Of a stretch of 64,000 nucleotides of DNA, positions 11,187 through 21,800 are shown piece by piece (positions within the stretch are counted from its first letter, which is position 1; every line of letters begins with the position of its first letter). The DNA lies in assembly GCF_028554725.1 (NCBI RefSeq), contig NC_071667.1, forward strand, positions 73,020,001 through 73,084,000, in the 5' to 3' direction. The notes beneath the pieces were generated by a model. That model searched no databases and was not told where the DNA came from. It saw only the letters and a list, made by a program, of their open reading frames with translations. The translations under genes were made by a program, and so were the position numbers. The stretch comes from Zeugodacus cucurbitae. Its lineage: Eukaryota; Arthropoda; Insecta; Diptera; Tephritidae.

Positions 11187-11935
11187 ACCTAGAAACGTTG
11201 CGTAAGATTAATTGTGTTTTGGGGGATGGTACTCAATCACTTCGAACTGAGGAGGAATGGTTTCGGCGATTTAGAGCGGGTGAAAACGACACCACGGATA
11301 AGCCAGCCGGCGGCAGACCTGTGACGACGAATAACGATCAAATCATGGAAAACTTCAGTTAGACCAGCATGTGGCATCTCGTGACATCGCCCAGGATATG
11401 GGAGTTAGTCACCAAACCATTTGAAACCATCTACAGAAGGCTGGATACACAAAAAAGCTTGATGTTTGGGTCCCGCATGACCGAATCAACACCTGCGATA
11501 TCCTGTTGAAACGGAACGAACTCGACCCATTTTTGAAGTCACATACGACAATATCAAGCGAAAACGGTGGTGGTCGAAGGCCGGTGAATCGTCCCAAACA
11601 GTGGCCAAGCCGGGATGGACGGTTTTGCTGTGTGTTTGGTGGGATTGGAAGGGAATCATCTACGTTAGGTGCACCCATATGGCGAAACCGCTTTAATCAG
11701 GCGATTAACCAGAAGCGTCCAGAATTGGCCAACAAGAAGGGTGCAGTGTTCGTCAGTAGCTACGGGAGCTCGGATGGGAGGTTTCATCGCATCCACCATA
11801 TAGCCCAGACCAAGTGATTACCACCTGTTACTGTCCATGGCGAACGCCCTTGGTGGTGTAAAGTTGAATTCAAAAGAGGCTTTGTGAAAAATGGCCGTCC
11901 GAGTTCTTCGAAAATAAGCAAGGAAAGTTCAAAAG
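11187..11935 (+). mobile_element. Decayed D,D34D mariner element, copy 3
   Basis: This plus-strand fragment belongs to the same family as the copies at 1.1 and 24.3 kb. It starts inside the transposase N-terminal region (GAAACGTTGCGTAAGATTAAT at about 11192) and stops near the CCGAGTTCTTCG block, so both element ends are missing. It keeps a segment around 11280-11340 (encoding the KPAGGRPVTTN region) that copy 1 has lost. Confidence 0.85.
11187..11935 (+). pseudogene. Mariner transposase remnant lacking all catalytic aspartates
   Basis: Conserved mariner blocks are recognisable in shifting frames: the helix-turn-helix region (about 11240-11430), KAGYTKKLDVW (near 11450), LLKRNELDPFLK (near 11505-11535), TVAKPGW (near 11600) and PELANKKGAVF (near 11725-11750). 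All three catalytic positions are destroyed by separate deletions: the GDEKW segment is missing between DPFLK and TYDN at about 11538, the HQDNARPHT segment is missing at about 11752, and the SPDIAPSDY block is shortened and frameshifted at about 11805-11815. The copy is inactive. Confidence 0.85.
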
Positions 11936-14195
11936 TTAATAATTTTTTCAGTATCTATCAAGTTTCTGAGACAAGAATATGTAACTTTTAAATGTGTTTT
12001 ATATATTTTGGGTTTCAAGGGATTATATAGGTTTCAAGTCTTCAAAAAAATCGATTTTGTTATTGTCTTATTCAATTTCACAAAACCTTGTCCTAAAATT
12101 TTATTAATTTCATTCGATCCGGGTAACAGAAGAAAGAGAGAGTAGAGAACTACTCAACTGAAATTTTAGACAAGATTCGAGATACAATATGCATAGACTT
12201 GGAACGTTACAATTACAAATATTTAATAAAATGCCATGAAATTTTAGAGACCAATTTCCAGGCAGACTGTCTTTTATCGTTTTACAATTCACTTCTTTTA
12301 TGGTTACTCAGTCGGTTACGTTTTCGATATCGAAAATATATAGGGTTTTAAAAAAATTAACTAATATGTATAAGGGAACTCTCCTCGGAGAGTTACTTTT
12401 GGTATGTATCTTTCTCATGACATCCCAAACAGTCGCTCTTGGGTCATATAATTTGAATTGGGTCTCGTCGTTCATTGAAATTGTTTTCAATATAAAGTAT
12501 CACTCACTGTATCGACGCGTAGTCTGTCGTTACGAAAACTATCAAAAAACACCATCTGGCAACCCTTTCATGTGCTAGTCTACCTTTTCGTGGTTATGGA
12601 ATTCTCTTAGTTCTAATATATCTTAAAATTGTATCATAGTAAATATATTGAACGCTTGTGCTGAGTATATTTTTTCTTAAAATCTCAATTTAAAGTTTTA
12701 TATGTGTCACATTCGTTGATTACACAAATTTACCGCTAGTCTAATTTGCAATTTCTAACAACTCGAAACTTATTTAAACATTCAAATTGTGGAAAATCTC
12801 ATAAACCTAACGCACATACACTTGTTAAAATGTGTGTGTGTGTGTGTGTGCTAAAAATCTTATTCCAGCACTATATGCCTTAGCCAACATGCAAACGCTT
12901 TGCCGCTAGCTTTTCTGCCTTAGCATACTTGATGCGGAAATTCGCAAAATGCTCTCTTGCCGCAATTTCAATTCTTGAAAAGTTGTTTTCGAAACTTGTT
13001 TTTATAGGCAAATCAACACGCGCATAACCACATTAGCACGCATACCCAATCACTAACACACAGGGCAATATATACAGCTGTGTTTGTATGTATGTTTGTC
13101 ACTTTGAGCGCTTCGTTGCAACAGCATATCCACCGCTAACGGCGCAAATGACACTTAAGTGTAAAGCGGCAAGCAGTCAACCACACATACGAACACATTT
13201 ACACATTCTCTTCAACAACAAGTGAACTAGCGAGCGCACTAGAGCTAGTTAGTATATTAGTATTCGTAGAGCGGGAGTAGTGTAGTAGGTTTGGGCTGCC
13301 ATCGTGCGACCTTACTTTTCTCGCCACCAAAAATGTCAAACTTACCACTTGCTGCTTGACAATGGGGCTGACGCCTTCGAGTCGCCGAAATGTAGTTACA
13401 AAATACCGTTAAGATGTTTTCGCGCAACACTTCAAAGCTTCGTCCTCAAGTTGGTGGCATTCTCTCACTACCTCTATCCCTCTAAGGGTGTGTGTGTGTG
13501 AGATTAAGTGGGCGCGTTTAGAGCTCCTCCCGCATCTTTGCCACTCAATGCCATTCAATGCACACATACAAATGAGAGTGTATCTGTGCTTGTGTATGTA
13601 ATGTTGGCGACAGCAGTGCCTCTAGTCAACATCCCTCCACACCCTCTCAATGTAGGGTACATTTGTTTACGCGTTCTTTATTGTTTGCCTTGCCACTTGC
13701 ATGCATCTATGATCATATATACGCCTGTATATGTGCTTTGCGCCTTCAAGTATGCTGCGTTTCATGTCTTGGCTGTTGGCTCTTGACTCTCCGTTCTCCA
13801 CTCTCTTGGCTGCCAGCCTTTTATGTTGTTGGTGTTGTCCTGTTGCTCAAGTGGAAATAAATTTTCAGCGAAAATGATGCTTGCGATAAGATTTTGGCGT
13901 TTTGTTGCACAGAAAAATAGCAAGAAATAACATAAAAATAAATTTATTTTGAAATGTATAGAAAGGTAAATAAAATTACGGCCAACTGGTTGCAATGACA
14001 ACAAAATAAAAATCAATTATGTGATGAAAATTAACATTTTCGATGTTAGTTACCGTAGATGTTGTATAAGAAATTAAAAGTTGAAGAAAAAATGTTTCAA
14101 ATCTCCGAGGTCATGCTTTTGAAAAGATCCAGCTGTCATAGACGTATTTGTCATCTGTCAGCTGCCAAATTGTCAGCTCTACAGAATCTAGTAGC
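11936..14195. other. AT-rich to moderately GC-rich non-coding stretch
   Basis: No gene recognised. A (TG)n tract lies at 12831-12850 and a shorter one at 13488-13500. From about 13000 to 13850 the base composition is less AT-rich, but the open frames there overlap on several frames and have no recognisable motif. Confidence 0.4.
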
Positions 14196-14353
14196 ACCGG
14201 GAAACCGCTTCTAATGGACACCTCTATTACACGAACACCTCCTTTGAGCGGCTATTTTTTCATGCACCAAGTACAATATTTAGAACAAATCACCCTCTCT
14301 TCGGCGGACAAAAATCACCAGCAGTGAGTGTCCGTCCGAGAGAGGTTTTACTG
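14196..14353. mobile_element. Possible Tigger/pogo-like MITE
   Basis: The right end reads GAGAGGTTTTACTG followed by TA, the inverse of a CAGTAAAACCTCTC terminus typical of Tigger/pogo-type elements. The left side (about 14196-14225, ACCGGGAAACCGCTTCTAATGGACACC) matches it only in part (AAACC...GGACAC). The size of about 158 bp and the TA next to the right end fit a decayed MITE, but the left end is too diverged to be sure. Confidence 0.35.
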
Positions 14354-15165
14354 TATTAAGACTGTTTTTTACAATCAATTTAATACAACAATTACTGCTG
14401 TATATCGGTGAGTTGTGCAAGGGATTCTCATCCGGCGAGGTGGAATTCAAGCTTTGGTTGAAGAAAATGTTGTATTTAACACTCTATTACATCTTTTAAC
14501 GACAACATTTCATAGGTACCTCAATACCCTTTATAAGCCCTGAGAAAAAATTTGAAATATTGTCCTTCTTAAATATTTCCTCTTCCGTAATATGTATGAA
14601 ATTGTGAAAAAAATGTACATTAATTAAAGAACATCATTTGTGTACGTGTACCAATATTATGTATGTAGGAAACTTGTGTTAAGGCTAGGTTTAGTGCAGG
14701 TCTCAGTTAAAAATATTACCCGAAACCCACTTTGAAAGTAGAAACATAATGAATCGATGATCGAAATCGAAACTCCCAGATCAAGAGATCCCAATATAAG
14801 GATGAAGCACTTAGAACCTGCTACTCATTTAATGATTTTTGTTGTTGTTTTAAGAGCAGTCTAGCGATAGCTGTTTTTATTATTTTATGTTACGAATCTT
14901 GTGATATAAGTACTTACAGATATCCTTGTAATAATACACCGTTCTAAGCTATAAAGTTCTCTTCTCTTCTGAATAATACGATACAACTTTTGACCTGTTT
15001 TCAAATTATTTCGTATTAGTATGTTTTTAGGCGATTGGCTCATAATATATATGACTTTTTCGTTCAACCAACCATTTATGTAATTCTCATATGGTTAATC
15101 AAATAATTTCAATATATAAACGCTAAAAATTACAAATTATCTTTAATTAATCAAACCGAACTCAC
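14354..15165. other. AT-rich non-coding stretch
   Basis: Nothing recognised beyond simple A/T sequence. A minus-strand acceptor-like sequence (TTTTTTCTCAG) occurs near 14535, but the bases after it carry stops in all frames. Confidence 0.4.
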
Positions 15166-15244
15166 CTCTCTGCTACTGCTAAATCTCTCAAAATGTTATT
15201 TCGTCTCCTTTCACCTTGAAAACGCTCCGCAAACGCTATAATCA
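15166..15244 (-). other. Candidate internal exon, 79 nt
   Basis: On the minus strand the interval is preceded by a strong 3' splice site (TTTTATCCTTTCTTTGCAG), with a branch-point-like CTAAT about 30-35 nt upstream. It is followed by a consensus donor, GAGAG|GTGAGT. One of three frames is open throughout and would encode 25 residues, IIAFAERFQGERRRNNILRD and then LAVAE; the other two contain stops. The peptide was not recognised, so this could equally be an untranslated exon or part of a non-coding RNA. A further good minus-strand donor (CTACAG|GTAAGG) lies upstream at 15931. The gene would run leftwards, from a start near 16 kb or beyond. Confidence 0.35.
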
Positions 15245-16295
15245 CTGCAAAGAAAGGATAAAAATAGAATAAAATTATTAGCCTTCAGTGGTGAAAATGC
15301 TGTGAAATTTATGCGACTTAAATGCTACGAAAAGCAAGTCACCTACTAAGTGAGCACTTGGGAAGCACTCGAAAATTTTGCACCGTCAAGTGCATAGTTT
15401 CAGGCGCGGCAGCCGCTGGCGCAGCCAACGAAAGTGCCGCTACTTGAGGAAATTGAATTGAATTTATGACCAAACGTTACGCGCTTGAAACACTCAAAAA
15501 CTGTGCGCTTGCAGTAAGCAACAACAACAACAAAATTACGAACATAAAATTAAGGCGGCACACAAAAACAACAAAAGAAACAACTATAGTAATAGTAACT
15601 GCACTTGTGAGCGGCGGAAAAATTTTGCGCAAAGCACTAAAACACGAACTTTATACGAGCGAGCGCGTGCTCGTGTGTATCTGCGTGTGCGTGTACTTCT
15701 AAAAGTTTCTAATATGCTCATGGAGTGCAACGCAGCTGTGGGCAATTTCATGTGTATGACTGTGTGAAAGTAGGCGGAAAACCACTGTGCTTGTTGGCTG
15801 TAGGCGCTCCGCTCTGCTAGCGACATTGTCGTTGCGTAATTCAAAATCGAGTGCTTTAGCGACAAATATAACGGTTACTGCAGCTGCCCAACGCCTATTT
15901 GTTGTTAAGCGCCGCCACGGCGTGCCTTACCTGTAGTTTATGGAACTGCATTTGAGCGCAGCCGGTGCAATGGTTCGAAGTTTTTAGGCGGTTTTAGAAC
16001 ATAATTTTCAAAGAGTTATTGGCAAACTCACGTAGCGGTGGGTGTTGGCCAGCACAATGCACTAATCTATAACGGATTTATTGCGTGTTCTGCACGCGCT
16101 TGAACATTATTATGGTCTGCAATGGGTAGTAATCGTAATTTCATTTAATAAAAATAATATGTTGAACAATCTTTTGAGCTTCATCCACTGATTATGCTGT
16201 CATTGTTGCTAGCATATGAGAATTTGAGGACTCTACAAGCTTTAAGCTTTTAAGATGTCTGCAATCTACTGCTGGATCGTTACAGTTTAATGGTT
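15245..16295. other. GC-richer island upstream of the candidate minus-strand exon
   Basis: The part at about 15360-16110 is GC-richer than its surroundings. On the minus strand it holds a TATAAAG word at about 15649-15655, a donor CTACAG|GTAAGG whose exon edge is 15931, a second donor GCTAC|GTGAGT near 16030, and an initiator-like ATCAGTGG near 16185. This would suit leader exons of a minus-strand gene. The overlapping open frames at 15466-15702 (plus) and 15584-15865 (minus) resemble nothing recognised. Confidence 0.3.
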
Positions 16296-16297
16296 GT

Positions 16298-16745
16298 TTT
16301 GAAAGCTAAGGAAAGAGAGCAAGCTTGTAGAGAGATTTCCGATATTTGTGAATGCTATTAGAAAGCTTTTTTGGGAACCTTCTGCTTTTTAAAAAGTTTT
16401 GAAAGCTTTTTGAAATCTTTACAGAGATCGTGATAATTTTGAAAGCTAAGGTGGACATAGGAAGCGTTTAGAGAGCTTTCCGAAATTTATGAATGCTATT
16501 AGAAAGCTTTGAGAGCTTTTAGTTGGTAAATTTCTGAGTGCTTTTAGAAAGCTTGTGGAGCTTTTTGAGAGTTTTACAGTAACTTTTTTAATAATATTGT
16601 GAGGAAGCCAAATGTGGCAACTCAAGCTTTTAGAGTGCTTTCCGAAATTGCTAAGAGCATTTAGAAAGCTTTCAGAGCTTTTTTGGTAACCTCGTACGTG
16701 TTTTTAGAAAAGCTATCAGATATTTTTAAGCGCTTTTAAACTAAT
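16298..16745. repeat. Degenerate tandem repeat rich in AAGCTTT
   Basis: Three diverged units begin near 16301, 16441 and 16601 (GAAAGCTAAGG or GGAAGCCAAATG). Each continues with TTTAGAGAGCTTTCCGAAATT and ATGCTATTAGAAAGCTTT or close variants. Spacing is about 140 and 160 bp. The words AAAGCTTT and AGAGCTTTT recur throughout. A shorter patch of similar words lies at about 29090-29175. Confidence 0.5.
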
Positions 16746-18940
16746 GTAAGAGGTTTTTAAACTAATGTCTGTCAAAAGTTTTCATCTAACAATGGTCCGA
16801 TTCGATCTGTATTTGAAGCCAGGGATGATACTTTAGTCAACCAGATTTGGTATTTGCATACAATTTAGTAAGCTCTTGACATCTTTAACAAAAGAATAAG
16901 AAAAATATTTTTTTCTGGAAGAGGCCTCTATACATAAAAGTCAAATTTAAGGCGTAGAATCATTTTTTTAGTTCCGTGCATTTAATTTCATGAACCACAA
17001 CAACAAAAGTCGACTTTTATATTGCTTTATTACTTCGACACCTGCGGCTCTTTAAACAGCATTAATTTGCTCAGTTGTTTACAATTCAATCAGGACACCT
17101 CTTGTCTTTTTTACTATTCTTCTGCTCCTTCTTTCTTCAAATTATTTTCCAATTCCGTTGTGTCCGCTCAGGGGAAGTTGGCATTTCGCTCGAAACATTT
17201 TCAATTGTTTCTACCGCTTTACTCTTCCTCCGCGTCCGTTTCCCATTTTCACCTAAAGAATTCACATTCCTCATTTGTTACTATTTACTTCTCTTACTTA
17301 CATTCTGCCTTTAATTCAGTTTTTTATAGCGCCGTCCGCCGCTAGTTATTTCATTTCAATTAAGTTATTGCGTTTTGCCAAAGGATTTCTGCCAATTGAT
17401 TTGGCGAGCAAAGTACTCGTTGAAACGTGAAAAGTAAAACATCGAAAATGAGAAGAAAAGAAAAACGCTAAGCAATTTAGTTGTGTTGTAGCGTTTTCCT
17501 GCTCACATCTTCCTTATGTCCGTCGGCCATCTACTAACTGGCTCTTGAGCTTTAAGCCTTGAAAATTAATTGAGTTTTCTTGCGTGAGCGGAGTAATTCG
17601 ATTATTGTCTAGCGGTAATGTGACGGCGTTGATTGTGGCATGCCGTTTTATTATTGCACACGAAATCAGAGTTGTTGTTGTTGCTTTAAATTATTTTTTT
17701 CATTGTACTAGATGGAATGAATCGTTGTTCCGCAGGCGTGTTACATCTTTAAGTTGCCTTTAAGGTAGGCCCATTTTTTATATCTGATCAGTTATATGTA
17801 TCCTATATCTGAATCAGTTACAGGTAATGCAAACAACCGTTAGGTCAACAAAAAAATTCCATTTTGTGCAACCTCATATTGGAGCGTAATATATTCAGAG
17901 CAAATTGTACCCCTCTCTGCCAGGCGAAGTAAGACACCAACTCTCAGCTGATACCCACTGACACCTCTTTACATAAAAATATGCAAAAAGAACAGCAACA
18001 ACAGCAGCCATGACGACACACTTTCATTAGTAAAATGACAATAAAACCACTCAGACCGTTTAACAAATTGGAAATGTGCCACACAACATATGTGTGATAC
18101 CGTTACGTACACAGGCAACAGGCCACAAACACAGCACGACAGCAGCATAAGTTAAGGCATGCAAAGTGTTGTTGCTGCTGCCGCTCACTACTTCTCAAAG
18201 CATACATCCACACACTCACATGTTGTTGTTGTTGCATTGCTGCAATCTCCGGCTGCCATACAATTCCATAATCTTTTGTGAGTTGGCACAAATGCGGTAA
18301 CAGTTACAAGTGCTCGGACTTAATGCGTACCGAAAGGACAAACCAAAATAAACGAATGGTCTGGTGTGGACTGCTGGTCGCTGCAAAGGCGGCGCACAGG
18401 TAGTTTAGGCTCAGATACAGACACATATACACATAAAAACTGTTCAGGCATCGAATCGCAGTGGAGCAATGTGTGTCGGTGACCGAACGCTCTTTACGCA
18501 AGCATGAAGAGGAAAATATTTTTGCCAGCATCTTAATATGCCCACAGGAACAATTTCGAATATTGTGTGCGCCTGTCTGTCTCCCTGTGGCTGTGTGTGT
18601 GTGTATTTTTCGTTAGTCCGGCAGACAAGCAGACTGTACGCATGCAAGGACACGCACACGATAAATATTTGCATACATCTCCATACATACATACACATAC
18701 AACTGTATGCAGATGTATGCAACTCATTGACATTGAGTTGAAAAAAAAAAATGCTGTGGATGCCACAGCAACATGCAGCATGCAACTGCTATGTACATAT
18801 GCCAATGATATTTGCACGTGTAGTTGCATGAAATTAATACGGTTTTCTTGAATGTCCAGCTGAAAGTGGAGATGGGGTGGTCCTGAAATGCCAGTTACAT
18901 ATGTGTAAGTGATATTATATGCAATATCGTAACTGTAGCT
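16746..18940. other. Non-coding stretch with microsatellites
   Basis: No gene recognised. CA/TG and ACATAC tracts are common from 18400 to 18760. The T-rich interval at 17075-17345 gives hydrophobic frames in two phases and is not convincing as coding DNA. Confidence 0.4.
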
Positions 18941-18949
18941 GAATTTTCA

Positions 18950-20275
18950 ATATATCGGGATTCGGCTAAAACGGGAGTACGAGCAACTTCTAAGTATCAG
19001 GATCTTATTAGTATATCATGATGGCCAGATTGTGTAATTTACATATATTTTAAGAGCAAAAAATTCCTAACTGGACAAGTTTACCAATTTGAGATTTCGG
19101 GATTGGAAAAAAATACCAAAATCTTTAATTTTTTTGAAATATAACAGTGACCAAAGTATGGAAAAAAGGTCCTAATTCATGATTATGTTATGCGGCACCA
19201 TTCAGAAGACTTTGAGAATTTCGGGATTACAACAAAATTTGGGATCCCGAAAATTTACGGACCTGTTAAGAGTTTAAAAATGTCGAAAATGTGTTTAAAA
19301 TTAATTTTTATAAAATCAAATATAGTATTGACTCTTTCAGTAAGAATAGTTATTTCGGGATTGAAATCAAAAACTCGGGATTTCGCATTTTTATGAACAT
19401 ATTGGAATATAATAGAAGCTAATTTTTTTATAAATGCTCATATGTTAGTAGATATGAGCCTCCAGACCCTTAGAGTAAGATCAAGAAGAAGTTTCGGGAT
19501 CTCAAAATGTTTCGGGATTTAATGGGGAACAAAAATGTTTCACAATACTGGATTAGTGGTGTCTAAGCAATCTATTATGTACATATTTTTAATAGCAAAA
19601 CATAGTTGAAGAATATATAAAACATAACAATTAGAAAATATCCTGTGCAGCTGTTTTACGGGATCGCGAAAAGTCAATCCCGAAATTTCGGGACTAATAT
19701 TTCATGAATTAATTATTGTATAGTTCCATGTTTAAAGAGATTAATTTCAAAAATGAAGTAACGGTTATTTGAAAATGTAGTGAGAAGTAGAAATATGGTA
19801 TCCATTTTATAACGGGATCCCGAAAGTTGAATCCCGAAATTTCTGGACTAAAAATATCAAATTCTATTAAACGAAATCTCAAAAAGGGGAATCTCAAAAT
19901 TTCGGGACTGAGATTTTATGCCTTCAGGATTACATGAAATAAAAAAGTTCGATCCCGAAATTGCGGGACTGAAGTATAATGTTTTAATTATTTTATAGCT
20001 AAAAAAATAGAAATCAGTAGCCGTAAGAAAGAATTAAATATTAATTTTATATCGGTATCCCTGAAATTTCATTATATCATGGGGAATTTATATCGTGATC
20101 CCGAAAGTTCAATCCCGAAATTCCGGGACTGAAATTTTGCATATCTTGGGGACATATTCTTAAGATTTCTATTTCGAAAGAAAATTACGTAGTAATAATA
20201 TAGGAAGAGTTAAGCGTTTTTCCATTACAATGAAATCCCGAAATTTCGGGACTAAAATTTTATGTCTTCAGAATT
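18950..20275. repeat. Degenerate array of TCCCGAAATTTCGGGA palindrome units, part 1
   Basis: Half-sites TTTCGGGA or TCCCGAAA occur about every 20 bp in pairs, and the pairs recur roughly every 125-165 bp (near 19094, 19217, 19353, 19494, 19660, 19811, 19951, 20096 and 20235). The best units read ACGGGATCCCGAAAGTTGAA and then TCCCGAAATTTCGGGACTAA. The 14-bp palindrome CCCGAAATTTCGGG is perfect at 19679-19692 and 20237-20250. Units to the left are more decayed and keep only single half-sites. No protein is encoded. Confidence 0.7.
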
Positions 20276-21294
20276 ACAAAAAATATGCCACAAATATATT
20301 ATATGCATATATACATATATGTATATGGGTGGACATTGTATATTGGTTTCCAGTAATTTTATCTGCGGTGTGTTTAATCCTTAAAGCTCTTTGTTTGTCT
20401 TCTCAGAAGTATACGTACACTCATTGCGTAATACTGCACACTTACAACCATTTCAGTACTGTTGCAACTCTTCAACTACATATGAACATACATATGTATG
20501 TATCCCTCCCCACCCACTCGATCGCTCGTTAGCTCGTCGTTTATTTACCGGCTGCCGGTGTGGCCGGCGCAATAATGCCTTTACTACATTTCTGTGTGGC
20601 ATATTCGTTTGCGTATTGGCATGTCATCGAAATAAATTGCTGCATTCCGCATACGCACACACTCACTCACACATACACTCACACAAGCTTATGCAAGCAC
20701 TCACGAGCCTTTGCATGCATTTCGTTGTACGCTCCGTCGCCCAGGTAACTCCGATTATGCTTTTATCTGTGTTTCTTTTGGCTCATTGAAGCATTTATAT
20801 TTTTGTACGCAACTACATATGTGTGTCTTCCAAAGATATTTGCATTTGTGAGTGTGTGTATGTGTGTGTGTTTTGTATTTTGGTTTTGTGTGTTGCCACA
20901 GATCGACCTGACAAAATATTATTTTGTAATTACCATAATTCGTGCCACTCCCCAGGTTATCAATTTGTACCGAACGCATATTGTAAAAGACACATGTGGT
21001 CATACGAAGGCACATACATTCATACATGTGTATATTATATGTAGGTGCATTTTCGTAACATTTACATACTATAAACTGCAGTAGCTTCAATGATTTGTCT
21101 ACATCAAACACACCAATATGTCTCATGTTCCTTTAATATATAGTATGTATATATGTATGTACATAAGTATGTTTTATTATAAATAGTTAGTTTTTCTTTT
21201 TGATTTTGTTTTTTATAGAAATAGAATTTCAATAATTTTATTGATGTTATAATTTTTTCAAAATTTACATAATATCGGCTCATTTTTATAGAAC
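20276..21294. other. Segment between the two halves of the palindrome array
   Basis: This interval of about 1 kb lacks the CCCGAAATTT motif and has ordinary microsatellite-bearing sequence (CA-rich near 20650-20700, TG-rich near 20850-20870). No gene recognised. It may be a later insertion, or original sequence flanked by two arrays. Confidence 0.4.
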
Positions 21295-21800
21295 TTCATT
21301 TCGGGATTGTAAAAAAAAAATCAAACTTGAGTGTTTTGAGGCAATTACCGAAAGCTGAATCCCGATATTTCGGGACTAAATTATCAAGCTTTGTTTTGTT
21401 AAAAAAAAGAAAAATATTTAGTATCAAGTTCAATACCGGGATCCCGAAATTTCGGGACTAGATTATCAAGCTTTGCTTTGTTGTAATTTTCCAAAAAACA
21501 AGAAAAATATTTATATTTAGATCAAGTTCAATTCCGGGATCCCGAAATTTCGGGACTAGATTATCAAGCTTTGTTTTATTAAAAAAAAAAAAAAAATATT
21601 TAGTATCAAGTTCAATTCCGGGATCCCGAAATTACGGGACTAAATTATCAAGTTTTGCTTTGTTGTAATTTTGAAAAAACAAGAAAATATTTTTTATCAA
21701 GTTCAATACCTATTTCAAATGTAGTTGCGGTTATGAAAGAATCAGCTGAAGTTTATAACGGTATCTAGAAAATTCAATCCCGAAATTTCGGGACTAAAAT
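21295..21800. repeat. Palindrome array, part 2, with alternating unit types
   Basis: Tandem units start at 21354, 21436, 21534 and 21618 (lengths about 82, 98, 84 and 91 bp). Each opens with CCGGGATCCCGAAATTTCGG or a close form, then ACTAGATTATCAAGCTTTG. Units 1 and 3 continue TTTTGTT/TTTTATT and an A run; units 2 and 4 continue CTTTGTTGTAATTTTC/G and AAAAAACAAG. That gives an A-B-A-B order. A further unit of the first-array type lies at about 21765-21800. Perfect 14-bp palindromes lie at 21443-21456, 21541-21554 and 21779-21792. Confidence 0.75.

Noticed and set aside
15466..15702. 78-codon plus-strand frame beginning with ATG
   Set aside because: It overlaps a minus-strand frame, ends in a GTGTGC-rich tract and shows no motif; the splice evidence in this area favours the minus strand.
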